Assembly: GCF_019175385.1 (NCBI RefSeq)
Contig: NC_083344.1
Location: 11,560,725-11,624,724, forward strand
Length of the DNA: 64,000 nt
Source: Lycium barbarum
Taxonomy: Eukaryota; Streptophyta; Magnoliopsida; Solanales; Solanaceae
Direction of reading: 5' to 3'
Of the stretch, positions 1-12,378 are shown piece by piece. The first letter of the stretch is position 1; each line of letters opens with the position of its first letter. The notes under the pieces were generated by a model. It was not told where the DNA came from, did no database searches, and was given only the letters and a program-made list of their open reading frames with translations. The translations under genes were made by a program, and so were the position numbers.

Positions 1-259
1 ATGATCATGTTGGCATTGTTTTGGTCTGTGATACTTTTCTGTTAGCCTTGCCGACTTTATGATATACGTTATGTTGTGGCAACCTTGTCGGTCCGCATAT
101 GTACATATGTGTTGAATGATCGGATATTTCTATGTTGTGCCTTTTCTGCGTGCAGGTGTTCTTTGAGTTATAGTATGTGATGTTCAAAGTAACTGTTAAG
201 TCAGGTGATTTTCGGCCTACGGGTTGGAGCTCATCATACTCCTCGTTGGGGGTGTGACA
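1..259 (+). mobile_element. 3' end of a long Gypsy-type LTR (family A), cut by window edge
   Basis: The last ~250 bases match in layout and wording the end of the complete solo LTR at 13080-13322: a 'ccttgtcgg' segment, a run ending 'cctcgttggggg', and the terminus GGTGTGACA. The element's start lies outside the window, so its target duplication cannot be checked. It is followed directly by a piece of an LTR of another family in the opposite orientation. Confidence 0.65.
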
Positions 260-276
260 TATAATATAAGCTAATG

Positions 277-335
277 AAGCTCAGAAAAAGGTTAACAAGG
301 TCAAAAGTACAGTAACGGCCAAACGGATCGTTACA
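277..335 (-). mobile_element. 5' tip of a family-B LTR (minus orientation)
   Basis: Read on the minus strand from 335 this starts TGTAACGATCCGTTTGGCCG, the same start as the family-B LTRs at 34061 (-), 34333 (+) and 54918 (+). Only the terminal ~60 bp are present. The family-A LTR ending at 259 probably inserted into it, with the remainder lying to the left of the window. Confidence 0.55.
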
Positions 336-2054
336 GAGAAGGGGTAAAAGATGCTTTGAAAAGTTTTGACACGGTATTGATCATCCTAAACTTTTCTATT
401 GTGTTTCAATCTATAAATTTGTATCAAATTGGTAAGTAAATTTACATTATTATGTGAAGAGCAATGTAATACATTAAAATATAACCTTAATAACCAATCG
501 AATCAGAACTTTTTATTCTTTATTGATTTTCTTGGAAATCAGTTAAGTCATTAGTTTGAAATTTTCTTTTTTTCCTTTTTATTTTTATTTTTGTGTTCAG
601 TGTTTCTTTAAAGAAAACACAAAATCAAATTTTAAATACTATATCATAGTATTATTCAAATTTATTAGTCTTATATAATCAAATATGACATTTTGCCATG
701 TTTTTATATATGTTTAATTTTGAATGATTTCTTTTAAAATTGGGTTTTTGATTTTTTTTTTTTTAGATAAATAGTAGTTTGTCTAAATCAACTTTGATTA
801 GTGTAGTAACATCCGATTAGTATTTTCATTCCTAATTTATTTTTTCTAGCACGTGGGACAGCTGAATTGATCTCTCTTTCCTTTAGCTTATCCTTTTCAA
901 AGTCGGAGGAGTGTAACAATGGAAGAAATCAATGGAGTTGAAGGTGACAATTCAAGAAAGGATTTAGCAGTTCTCAATTGATTGACTTTGAGTGTCATTT
1001 CAATTAGTAGCAATTAAGTATTTTTTTTTTTAGTATTTTTTTAATGTCAGAACAATTTTATTGGTTATAGATGTATTGTTGAACTTCCTATAAGTTATTT
1101 AATGTGATTATATATCAACTAAATTTAGAATTTTGGCTTATTTGAATTGTTTGTTCTTTTAAGAAAGATATCAAGCGTGGGTTTGTACTGTATTTTCATT
1201 TTATGTTACTCGGGGTATAATTCTATTATATACAATAAGCACTTGGGAAGTTGAGAACTCAAATAAATAGTAAATTGTAAACTTTGAGAAGATATTTGAG
1301 TTGAGAGTAAATCGTTTTTGATAAGTTTGAAAATCGGTTAAAATAATTGATTTTAAGTTGGCGAACGTAATAAACTTTATGATTTAAAATAATGGTAACG
1401 ATATGATTAAAAAAATAATATTCGATTTCAATTATAATTATTTATGCGGATTAACATTTAGAGGAAAGATGGTAGGAATCTAAACGGATATGTGTTTTAG
1501 GTGAAGAATTTTAATCCATTCAGTCTTTGTAGGAGATACATTCAATATTACACAAGCAAAGTGTTGCAAATCATTACCAATTTGATGATTTGAATTTGGT
1601 AGATGTGGCCATGATGTTTATGTGAATTGAAATAGTTTAGCTTCATTCATACATATATTCCCTAAGAGGCCTCGAACATACTGCAACATGCATATTTCTT
1701 AATCAAATGATACATTTTTATGCTAAAAAAAGCATTTTTATGGAATAACTAAAACTAAAAGGTTCCCGTTGTAGAAGTTAAACTATAAGTCTTCCTATTC
1801 TTGAGAATTTTTTTTCTTTTCTTGAAGGATCTAAACAAATGGCTAATATTATTCATAAGAAATATGAACGTGATAGGGAGAAGAACTTAAGATCAACGGA
1901 AATACTCATATATTTCTATTCAACAATCTTACTTAATTTTTTCTCTTACCGTGTATCAAATGGTTTAAATTTCACAATTAATAAAATAATAAATTTTTTA
2001 ATATGATCAAGCAAATAAGCTAATAATTTTTATGATTTTTTTTTTCTAACGCGT
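336..2054. other. AT-rich intergenic sequence, no gene recognised
   Basis: Low-complexity A/T runs with no open frame of useful length and no recognised domain. The only item of note is a 20-codon ORF at 919-981, 60 bp after a CACGTG hexamer at 851. It has no homologue I recognise and I do not call it a gene. Confidence 0.6.
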
Positions 2055-2083
2055 TCCCGCGCATCGCGGGGTACTATACTAGT
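2055..2083 (+). mobile_element. Putative Helitron 3' terminus
   Basis: A perfect 6-bp stem with a 3-base loop (CCCGCG cat CGCGGG, 2055-2069) is followed 9 bases later by CTAG and then T at 2079-2083. A short GC-rich hairpin just before CTRR, followed by T, is the hallmark of Helitron 3' ends. The 5' TC end was not located, so the size of the element is unknown and the sequence to the left may belong to it. Confidence 0.6.
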
Positions 2084-2372
2084 TATTGCTAAGGATACAG
2101 AAAGATAACATTTAACAATTGCAACATCAAATTCTGAAAAGAACATTCTAAATTGCAAAAATGATTCTCCAGGAGCTGTATATATAAAGACCTTTCTAAA
2201 TTCAATATTTTATGACCAGCAAATATTGGACATATAGCATAAAAATTTCTATAATTCACACCTTTTATTTTTATTTTTTATAGTTAATGATGTTATAAAA
2301 ATTAAACTCACTGTCATATATTACTAAAAATTATAGTTTTAAAAAATAATTTGACTCCCCAAATATAGAGTA
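2084..2372. other. Intergenic, no feature seen
   Basis: About 290 bp of AT-rich sequence between the Helitron-like end and the MITE. No ORF or repeat is recognised. Confidence 0.5.
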
Positions 2373-2605
2373 CTCCTTCCGTCCCAATTTATGTGACACT
2401 CTTTCTTTTTTAGTAGATTAGTTAAAAAAAGAATGACACCTTTTTATATGTTATAACAATTCAACTTTAGATTTATCTTTTTACCCTAACTGGAATAACA
2501 CATAGCTACACAAATTTCTATGGTTTGTTTTATACTATAAATTTCAAAAATCTTTTTAAACTTTGTGCTTAGTCAAGCAAACTCATATAAAATGGGACGG
2601 ATGGA
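2373..2605. mobile_element. Stowaway-type MITE (~233 bp)
   Basis: The left end CTCCTTCCGTCCCA at 2373 is the imperfect reverse complement of the right end TGGGACGGATGGA near 2593-2605, and it is preceded by TA at 2371-2372. The interior is non-coding and A/T-rich. Length, terminal sequence and the TA next to it fit the Tc1/mariner-derived Stowaway MITEs common in plants. Confidence 0.75.
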
Positions 2606-2802
2606 AACAACTACTACCATATAGGAAGCGCAGTATATATATGTCAACAAATATAGTTAATAGGTCCAAGCAGTGTGCACGATAAGTTCCCCAATAAGAT
2701 TTCCAATACATAGGATAAGAAAGAAGAACAGACATAATGCAATAACATACAAAATCTCCATCGGCAAGATCTTCGATGGAGAAAACGTTGTTTACAAAGT
2801 AG
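2606..2802. other. Intergenic, no feature seen
   Basis: About 200 bp between the MITE and the tandem block. No gene recognised. Confidence 0.5.
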
Positions 2803-3117
2803 CTATCCTCAATTTTTAATTAGTTAATTTTCCACTTGAGGACAGTCTTTCTTTTCCATTCTTTACTTAGATATTCCTTAAACAATGTCGATACAGACAA
2901 TACATTACTTGTTTTGTTTATTCAATAAGATAGAAGAAAACAACACGTAAATTGTCTGTCTCTCTTTCAGAGTCCAACCATATGGATACAAACACACCTG
3001 TTAGTATTTTTTGTTTGCCATGTTACATGTGAGGAGTTATGTGGAATAATTTGATTAGCTAGCCTATTAAATCAACTAAAAAGTTCCAAAGAATTTTGAA
3101 GAGTAAAGATTAAAGGG

Positions 3118-3166
<49 letters not shown>

Positions 3167-3497
3167 CATATATATCTATCCTCAATTTTTAATTAGTTAA
3201 TTTTCCACTTGAGGACAGTCTTTCTTTTCTTTTCTTTACTTACATATTCCTTAAACAATGTCAATACAGACAATACATTACTTGTTTTGTTTATTCAATA
3301 AGATAGAAGAAAACAACACGTAAATTGTCTATCTCTCTTTCAGAGTCCAACCATATGGATACAAACACACCTGTTAGTATTTTTTGTTTGCCATGTTACA
3401 TGTGAGGAGTTATGTGCAGTAATTTGATTAGCTAGCCTATTAAATCAACTAAAAAGTTCCAAAGAATTTTGAAGAGTAAAGATTAAAGGGGTATGTG

Positions 3498-3499
<2 letters not shown>

Positions 3500-3579
<80 letters not shown>

Positions 3580-3890
3580 ATATATGTATATATATTATAT
3601 ATATATATATATGTATATCTATTATATATATATATGTATATCTATTATATGTACATATGTATATACGTATATATACATATGTATAGCTACATATGTGTAT
3701 GTACATATGTATATATATGTATATACATGTACATATATATATATATGTATATACATGTACATATGTGTATGTACATATGTATATACATGTACATATGTAT
3801 ATATATTATATGTATATACATATATATATGTAGATATACATATGTATATATACATATGTGTATGTACATATACATATAATATATATATCC
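3500..3890. repeat. AT microsatellite with TATG/TACA variants
   Basis: About 70 bp of pure (AT)n passes into degenerate alternating purine-pyrimidine sequence (atatgtat, acatgtac). The array is strongly self-complementary, so it is prone to slippage and assembly error. Confidence 0.9.
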
Positions 3891-4190
3891 TCAATTTTTA
3901 ATTAGTTAATTTTCCACCTGAGGACAGTCTTTCTTTACTTACATATTCCTTAAACAATGTCGATACAGACAATACATTACTTGTTTTGTTTATTCAATAA
4001 GATAGAAGAAAACAACACGTAAATTGGCTGTCCCTCTTTCAAAGTCCAACCATATGGATACAAACACACCTGTTAGTATTTTTTGTTTGCCATGTTACAT
4101 GTGAGGAGTTATGTGGAGTAATTTGATTAGCTAGCCTATTAAATCAACTAAAAAGTTCCAAAGAATTTTGAAGAGTAAAGATTAAAGGGG

Positions 4191-4194
<4 letters not shown>

Positions 4195-4275
<81 letters not shown>

Positions 4276-4427
4276 ACATACATGTACATATGTATACATA
4301 CATGTATATACATATGTATACATACATGTATATACATATATACATATACATATGTATATTTATACATATACATATGTATATATATGTATATTTATACATA
4401 TATATGTACATATATATAAATCTATAC

Positions 4428-4472
<45 letters not shown>

Positions 4473-4480
4473 TATGTATA
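4195..4480. repeat. AT microsatellite with TACATG variants
   Basis: A pure (AT)n core near 4205-4262 is followed by repeated 'tatgtatacatacatg' words and a second (AT)n tract at about 4437-4468. It marks the end of the third copy of the upstream block. Confidence 0.9.
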
Positions 4481-4659
4481 TATAATAATAATAAGAATAA
4501 TTTGGGAGATAGACAGAAAATTAATTATAACTACATGATAAGAAGAAATATAGGAGTGAGGAAGTACCGAGTAGGATTGTTAAATTTTTTTATTTAAAAA
4601 CGATATTAATTTCCTGCTTCGTCCTTTGAACTTTTCTTATCGAAAAATTTACTACCCCC

Positions 4660-5500
4660 TTTATTATTACTACAAAAAATTTACTACCTTTGTCATGTCT
4701 ACCTCCGTTAGTCCTATTATTGATTTTTTCATGTCTGACCATCTATCGTCGTAAATCACTATTAGAACTTTAGTTCCTAAGTTCTTTCTAGTTAATCATT
4801 TTAATCCTACTACTATTAATCCCATATGCATTAAACTTCTTCCAGTATTTTTTATTTGTCTTACAGCCGCTGGGTCTATTAAACTTATTGTATTAACTTT
4901 AGTTCCTATGGCTGATAATTGTTCCTCTCTGTAATGTCTATATAATTGTGTTGTTCTTGAGAACTGTCCTATATTATATAAGGTTTTTGGATTTAATAGT
5001 TTTAATTGGTTTTGTTGGAAAATTTGTATATCTCTATCTACGTCTATTACCTCACTTAGCTGTTGATTGTTTTGTTCTGGTGTTCTTCTACTTAGAATTC
5101 TTGATAAGAAATTATTACCTATTCTATTTTTTGAGAAACTTACTCTTGGTCTTTCTTGCCTTTCTGATCCTCCTTCGTTTCTTGGTCTAGCTGAAAGAAG
5201 GTCCATCTTTGTGGTTTTCTAATTACTTTAACTTTTTCTTTCTGAGGTGTTATCTCAACCTTCTTCAATTGTTCTATTAATTCTTCAACTTCTTTATATT
5301 TTGGGGTCTCTTTATTTTTTTCCTTTTGTTGTTCAGTTAACCACCAAATGCGTTCATCTAATAATTCTAACCTTGGTACTATTATTTCTAATATTAATGA
5401 AATTATAGTAATATTTTGTTGTATTATTATTTGGTCCGATTTAGCGTTAGGTATATAATCTTTATAGTTTGCTGGTAAAGAAGTTTCTTTTGAAAAAGTT
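4660..5500 (-). pseudogene. Endogenous pararetrovirus relic (Caulimoviridae-like), two overlapping ORFs
   Basis: Two overlapping minus-strand frames are visible. The first runs from about 5500 to 5130 without an ATG; it is Glu/Lys/Gln-rich and predicted coiled coil. The second starts at ATG 5206 and has 136 codons to a TGA at 4793-4795. Beyond that stop the same frame stays protein-like to about 4690. The end of the second ORF resembles the start of a caulimovirid movement-protein core (Leu-Met-His-x-Gly-Leu-Ile context). No capsid, protease or reverse transcriptase is present, so this is a short, dead genomic fossil. Genus is unresolved. It sits between AT dinucleotide arrays, a setting known for integrated pararetroviruses. 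Confidence 0.6.
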
Positions 5501-5680
5501 CACGTGACGATGGGGCTCAAAGAGCACCCGGCTGAACTCAAGAGATTCTTTAGCATTTTGAAATCCGAAGTTATGTAAATTGGATATAATAAATCCAGAC
5601 TATATAATTAAAATAACTTCGATTGAAGCAACAAATCAAGATGTAGAAGATTTATATATATATATATATATATGTGTATA

Positions 5681-5752
<72 letters not shown>

Positions 5753-5808
5753 TTACTCCCGACTGCTACTGAGGGGAGTAAAAACCAATTCAATAAGCTG
5801 GGCAGGAG
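5501..5808 (+). promoter_or_regulatory. Upstream region of the dioxygenase gene with an AT microsatellite
   Basis: About 310 bp separate the viral relic from the ATG at 5809. It contains CACGTG (5502-5507) and a long (AT)n tract at about 5655-5749, ending only ~60 bp before the start codon. No distinct TATA box can be separated from the array. The promoter role is inferred from position. Confidence 0.4.
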
Positions 5809-8800
5809 ATGGATACACACAATGAAAAGAGCAATGATGAACTCAAGTACGAGAAAATTGCTTGGGGAAGTTCATTGCCAGTGCCTAGTGTTCAAGAACT
5901 AGTGAGAAATGATGCTAAAGAGGTTCCCAAGAGATATATACAGAACAATGAGAACAGACCAATTACTAATTTTAAACCATCTCAAGAGTCAGCTGAAATC
6001 CCAATCATCAATTTTTCACTTCTTGCTGATGGAAACGAAGATGAACGAAAAAAGGTGCACTTGGCATGCAAAGAATGGGGTTTCTTCCAGGTATATATAT
6101 TTATATATGCACAGTTTAGTTTTGTGCAAAGGAATTTTGGTTTACGTTCGTAAATATTGTTTCTTTTATTTGTAGCTATTAAACCATGGGATTACAAAAG
6201 AGGTGATGCAGAATGTGAAGAAAGCTGTATCCCGTTTTTTTGAACTTCCATTGATTGAAAAAAAGAAATATGCCATGGAAAAAGATGATCTCCATGGATA
6301 TGGTCAAGCTTTTGTACACTCAGAAGAGCAGACACTAGAATGGTCTGACATAATGTTTCTCATTATATATCCACTCAAATCAAGGAAAACCATGGTCTGG
6401 CCAGAATTACCAGGTTTCAAGTATGTATTATAAGCTAACTATGGTCGAACGTAGAAATATCATGACACGCATTTATTGTTGTTGTTATAGGGCAGCAGTT
6501 GAGGAGTACTCTTCAAATTTGGAAAGGGTACGTGATGAGATATTAGAGAACATATCATTATTGTTGGGATTAGAGAGAAAGGCTCTGAAAGAGATGCATG
6601 GAGAAATGAAGCATGCAGTGCGAATGAACTACTATCCACCATGTCCAAATCCTGATCTTGTTCTAGGAATTGGACCACATTCAGATGCCACATCCATCAC
6701 TTTACTCCTACAAGATGATGATATTACTGGACTCCACATTAACCACAATAAAACATGGCTTCCCGTTCACCCTATTCCTAATGCCATACTTGTTAACGTC
6801 GGTGATTGCATTGAGGTATATATGAGCCTTTTGCTCTTACTTAAGGGATATTTTCACTTTTATCCTCTCTATTAGCTTATTTTGTTCGGTATGACATTCT
6901 TTTAAGCTTTAATTGATTTAGATTAGCTCTCCATTGATAAACTCCAACAAATTTAACAGATCGTTAAATATAAAATAGACTATATATTTCCTGTTTAAGT
7001 GGAGAAATTTAGTGTTTTTTATCACATAAATATAAATATATGTTGTGAGTGAAGGGGTGGGCGTTCAAGCCAGAGGAAGATCGAGGATTTAGAGGTTCCG
7101 GGTGCCATAATATTTTGCATCCAAATAGAGTAAATTTATTGACCGGTTTGATCAATGTTGGGCTTCAGATCGGGTTATTCGTCTTTTCAATTTATCTTAG
7201 CCAAATCGATCGAATGGAAAAACATATGCTCCCTTTGTCCCATTATAATGTCTTACTTTTATTTTTATTCTGTCCCAAAAAGAGTGTCATTTTCTATATT
7301 TAGTAAGTTGACAATTTAAATACAAGACAAGTTTAAAACCACAAGATTAAAGACATTTTAGTACATTAAACACATCTTTTAGTGTAGGATCACAAGATTC
7401 AGAAGTTTTTTTTTATTCCTTAAACTTGTGTTTAAACAAACTAAGATACTTTATTTGGGACGGAGGGAGTAATAACTATAACAAGTTGGCACACGAGGGT
7501 TTTTGTTCTGATGGGAGAGAGAATATTTTTGGATTATAAAACTTATGATATTTTACCTTTTTATATTTAAGCAAATAACTAATAAATAAGACAGGAAAAA
7601 AGTCGAGAATTAATGAATAAAGACAGTCAACAATATTAATAATTAAAAACAAGTCAAGAGGATTTAAGGAAACAAAATAAGAAAAAAGAAAAGGAAAGAG
7701 GCAACTGATATAAATGGATTTCTAAAGTTGTGCAGTCAATCTCATTCAGATAAATTTTATTTTTAAATGTAAAATATATAATAATTAATACTAACTAGCA
7801 TAAATGGGTGCCTAAATTTGTGGAATTTACCGTGTATTTGTGCTGTTGTGAGCCTATGCTGTCTATTTAGTGTAACAAGCCAAAAATTTAATTAAATGTT
7901 GTGAGTGAAGCTTCGAGCCCTCATCACCAAGGAGGCAACTTCGGCCTTTGCCCCTGGCACCTTGGGGTCATTTATTTTTCTGGCTGGCAATCTATTTATT
8001 TCATATGATTTTATATAATTCATATATACATGATGTACGTTTTTACTGAAGCTTGCGAGTGGCGTGACACCCCCCTCGGGCCTTAGTAGATCTGCCCCTG
8101 GTTTAGGCCTTTCAAATTAGTTCGATTGGATATGAAAATTGTGGTTTAGATATGAGGTTTCAGATTGAAGAAATTACGATCCAAATCCAATCCAAATAAG
8201 TTCGGATTGGATTAGAATTTTTATGTTCGGTTTTGGATCAATTGGTTTGGATATTTCGGATTTTCAGTTTTGACTTTTAAGCCTCTAAGACAGACCATAA
8301 CAAATTAACAACCTCAATTCACTTAATAGTTTGATCCTTAGAATGTATAATTTTGTACAGTTAACAAGGATTGAGATCACCCTGCCACCCATGCCTACAT
8401 ATTAGACTTAATACTGTAATGGGTAGGGCTGCAGGGTGCTATTCTATTGGACCATTGGAAATTTGACTTATTAGTATTGGATACATATGATATGAGTAGG
8501 GCTGAATATAAGACAATTTTTTTTTAGATTTTCCCAATCCGAAATTAACAACCTCAATTCACTTAATAGTTTGATCCTTAGAATGTATAATTTTGTACAG
8601 TTAACAAGGATTGAGATCACCCTGCCACCCATGCCTACATATTAGACTTAATACTGTAATGGGTAGGGCTGCAGGGTGCTAATCTATTGGACCATTGGAA
8701 ATTTGACTTATTAGTATTGGATACATATGATATGAGTAGGGCTGAATATAAGACAATTTTTTTTAGATTTTCGGGTAGTACTAAATCTTATATGCAATCC

Positions 8801-9441
8801 GAAATCCATACATTTCTCAAAAAATTCAAAGTCTAATGCATAATTCAAAAATTCAATATCCAAAATATTCGGATTTCCATTTGGATTTCAGGTTGGCTCA
8901 AACTATGTCAACTCTTAGTTCTGACAATTTTAAATCTATATATGTTACATAAGATTATGGGGAAAAACGTGTCGAAAAAATCTCATGAGTAAAAGTACAT
9001 GATAGATTGTATGATCATCCTATATAAATATTTACATAGTAAAAGATGATATTTTTTTTATTTACTAAATAGTTGAAGGACCAAGCGAGCAATATAATTC
9101 TTTTCATTTGTCAGTATACACACATTATCTGATTTATGTTATTTCCTTGCAATAATTGAGTTTGATAACTTGAGTGACAGATTTGGAGTAATGGGATGTA
9201 CAAGAGCATTGAACATAGGGCTGTAACTAACAAGGATAAAGTCCGAGTATCTATTGCGACGAACGTGTTTCCAGCTGACACAAGAGAATTGGAGCCAATT
9301 GAGACAATGATATATGAGCAACGTCCAAGCATGTATAAAAGGGTTAAGTTTCTTGATTTGATTAGATATGGAATGTCCAAAACGATGGATGGAAAGATAT
9401 TTATCGAGTTTGCCAAGGAAGAGGACAATCAAGGGCCATGA
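5809..9441 (+). CDS. 2-oxoglutarate/Fe(II)-dependent dioxygenase, SRG1-like (4 exons, 370 aa)
   Basis: Exons 5809-6090, 6176-6420, 6491-6815 and 9181-9441 join in phases 0, 2 and 0 with GT...AG at every intron, giving 1113 nt and 370 residues. Residues ~60-160 match the DIOX_N domain (FFQ|LLNHGIT spans intron 1). The catalytic jelly-roll carries NYYPPCPNP, the iron ligands H239-x-D241 and H296 (EHRAV), and the 2OG-binding R306-x-S308. Length is normal for plant DOXC-class enzymes, which are soluble and hydroxylate or demethylate specialised metabolites or hormones. The substrate cannot be read from sequence; SRG1/codeine-demethylase-like is the nearest family feel. Start choice: the first ATG gives the usual N-terminus ending in the VPSVQEL element. 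Intron 3 (2365 bp) is enlarged by a MITE and a tandem duplication. No stop or frameshift was seen. Confidence 0.92.
7227..7471. mobile_element. Stowaway-type MITE in intron 3 of the dioxygenase gene
   Basis: The left terminus CTCCCTTTGTCCCA at 7229-7242 pairs with the right terminus TGGGACGGAGGGAG ending at 7469, followed by TA. It is ~240 bp and non-coding. It belongs to the same broad family as the MITE at 2373 but is a separate, diverged copy. Confidence 0.8.
8303..8768. repeat. Tandem duplication, 240-bp unit, inside intron 3
   Basis: The sequence starting 'aaattaacaacctcaattcac' at 8303 recurs at 8543. The copies differ by about one substitution (attct/aatct near 8442 and 8682) and one T in a T-run. 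The word 'caatccgaaat' occurs at the junction (8535-8545) and just after copy 2 (8796-8806), consistent with a microhomology breakpoint. It adds ~240 bp to the intron. Confidence 0.9.
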
Positions 9442-10387
9442 CGTCACTGCTCTCAAGTAACAGCAAGGAAGGGCCAGCTATTTGTTGTGTTAACAACAAT
9501 TATTACTTTAAAATAATATTGTCCCCAACTTATGTTTTGCAAGGACATGCATTGTGTGTGATAAGAAACCCTGTAAGATATTAATAATTGGTATGTGGGT
9601 ATGCATTGTGTGATAATAAAGCATGTATGATATTAATAATCGGTATTTGGGTATCTGTTGCATGTTAGTGATAATGAAGAGAGCAAATCTTTTGATGTAT
9701 CGCAATGTTAAAATGCCTCTCTTTCTTCTTCTTCTTCTTGTTTTTTTTTTTTTTTTTTTTTTTTTTGTGGAAATCAAAAGAGCAGCTGCTGGCTCAATAA
9801 TCATGGGCTTAACATTGAAGTTTCGATGATTAGACAAACAATGTATCTGAGACAATTAACAGGAGATATAAGAAGGAATTCAATTGAAGAACCAGATATC
9901 CAATCAGATCTCCAAAGAATTTAGTGGAGCAGTCACAACAATTAGAAGTCATTTCATGCCGACATTGGAGAAGATGGAATATTGACTAATTCCTATTCAA
10001 GGAAGAGTTGGATTTCAGTTATGGTAATATTCTAAAATATACCATAAATTTATAAACATGGAAATTAGCATTATAGTAGGACAAGGAAGCCGACGAGCAA
10101 ACATGAAAGAAAAGAAGATCAAGTCAAACAAGGTTTGATTTTCGGGTATAATGAATGAAACCAAAACCTTCTCAGTTTCAATCATTGAAGGCAGCGACTA
10201 CTACTACTATATATACACAACACGATAAAACATTGGATCTGGGAAAGCCACTATCACAAATACTCCAACAAAGAGAGAAGCGTGGGCGCCGTCAACACCT
10301 TCATCTCAAGATGAGCCAACTATCCAAACGACTATCAAGATTTATCCATCTAGTTCTTTAGTTGTAGTTGGGTTCTTTTGTGGTTCC
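9442..10387. other. 3' flank of the dioxygenase gene, no further gene
   Basis: It holds the probable 3' UTR (AATAATAAAG near 9611 could act as a polyadenylation signal), a ~29-bp T run at about 9739-9767 after a CTT repeat, and unremarkable sequence up to the Copia LTR. The short ORFs here show no recognisable domain. Confidence 0.5.
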
Positions 10388-10519
10388 TGATAAGGTGCAC
10401 CCTATGATCCTATGTTTTGATAATTGATAAACTGATGGAGAACCGACAAGAGACCTGGTCGGCGATCTGTTTTGAATATACCGTGCGCATTCAGTGGCAC
10501 AGCTTTAAACAGCTGTAAA

Positions 10520-11078
10520 TGTTACACCTCGCCCTTCCTAGGAGCTAAGAACATTCCGTGCTCATGGCGTATTTTCGGAGAAGGAGCTTATGGAAGGATA
10601 ACGTCGTGAGCGTACGCGGGATATAAGTCCTGATGAACGGGTGTTACCCCTTAGAAGAATTTCGTATCGTTAGTGACGTTAGTAAACTTACATGATCCCG
10701 GAGGATCCATGGAACTCTTATAAGCCTAAGAAATACTTCTAACAAGTATTAAGAGAATAGCTAAAGGTTCTGAGGCCAAGCGGATTGAAGAAAGTTAGTT
10801 GTCAAAGCTTTGGGAAAAACTTGGCAAGATTTCAAAAGATATTTCTGGTCCAACTTGAGAAGGATAAATCTCCTAGCATATGAAGAGTTATGGAGTGAAT
10901 AAATTATGCAAATTGACGTTTATCGAGTCTAGTTTCCAACGCAACAAACCGTTTGTCGATACGACATCAGAGTAGGGAGTTATGGGCATTTTAAAATGGA
11001 CTGCTAGAAGCGCGCGAACCTGTGTGAAAAATTCTAGAACTCACTTAAAGCCCACTAATTCGGCCCAAACCCGACTTG

Positions 11079-11140
<62 letters not shown>

Positions 11141-12313
11141 ATCATTCATTTTTGCCCCATTCTCAATATATCAAACACCTAGAAGATTCTAGGAACACCT
11201 CTCAACATCCTTTCATCCACACTTAGCCATTTTTAGTAAAATCCAAGCTCGGAAAGTGCGGGTAGGCTAGTAAATCGCAAGTTTCGCCAACGGATCATCA
11301 TAGAAAGGGGCGGAGAAACCAACCTGAGTGCCATAACATGCATGCAAGGCTGATCCAAGGTAAAATCCTCCCTATCTACTTGTAATTTAGAAAGATCCGT
11401 AGTAAATTTCGCTAGATCTAACTCGTAATAATTCGAATTGGTGGAAATGTGAAATAAATCTATGGAAATTGTTGTTGATGGATTTTAATGGTGATTTTGA
11501 CAAGTTAGTATGGAAATTGAAATGGAATTTGGATTGATGGTGTTGGGTTTTTGTTAAATTTGAAGATAAATTCGTGAATTATGGCGTTTTGGCAAAATTA
11601 ACGGAATTAATCTCACGACGGAAATTTTTGGTAAAATCCCATGGAAATCGATATGGGTCAATATTGGTATTGTTGTATTGTTGTTGTTGGTGCTGTTGTC
11701 GGCACTTGGGATGTCCCAAAAACAGAGGAAATGCTTCTCGATTTTCTGCAACCTCGAAATAGTTGAGATATAGTACTTAAGATTTTGCATGCAAGCAAAA
11801 CAAGAGTTAACCCAGATCTTATATCTGTATTTAGGTGCAGGGAAAGGACTAGCGTTGGAATAAGGAATCCCTCCAAGTCACGTTTTTGGAAGATAAAGGT
11901 ATGTAAGGTTTTCGCTATCGCTTTCCTTGGCATGAATCAATAGAACCCCTAGCATGCATTATCAATCCATTCGAGTCTATTCCGGATTTCCTACATTTTA
12001 CAAAATATATATATATATTTTACAAAAAATACGTATTTTATGAGAAGTACATATATTTTATGAATTCCTAAAATCTCTATTTTTACGAAAATTTTCGGTA
12101 TTTTATGAAATTAAGTAAATGTCCCCAGCTAAGTCGTTCATTGACTCCTATTAAACCGTTCGTATACTTTATGAAAAATCCCGATGATGTTAATGTGAGT
12201 ATTATCATTTGAGTCATTCCTTGGCCTCGATACGTGTCCCATAATATATTCGGAGGTATAACAACCTTACGTCACTCCGAAAGGCCCAATGTCACTTCTT
12301 TGACTCCTCATGC

Positions 12314-12378
<65 letters not shown>

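Larger units (their letters stand above)
2803..4480. repeat. Triplicated ~315-bp block, each copy ending in an (AT)n tract
   Basis: Three direct copies of a ~315-bp unit begin at about 2803, 3176 and 3886 with 'tatcctcaatttttaattag' and end in 'gattaaaggggtat'. Each runs straight into an AT-rich array. The arrays are ~45 bp after copy 1, ~390 bp after copy 2 and ~290 bp after copy 3. The unique parts are nearly identical, with a few substitutions and a small deletion near 3930 in copy 3, so the triplication is recent. The unit carries no ORF; the long Tyr/Ile reading frames here are only translated dinucleotide repeat. Confidence 0.85.

Noticed and set aside
919..981. 20-codon ORF downstream of a CACGTG motif
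   Set aside because: Too short, with no recognisable relative and no splice context; chance cannot be excluded.
3449..4597. Many Tyr/Ile-rich ORFs of 60-130 codons on both strands
   Set aside because: They are translations of alternating AT/TATG microsatellite sequence.
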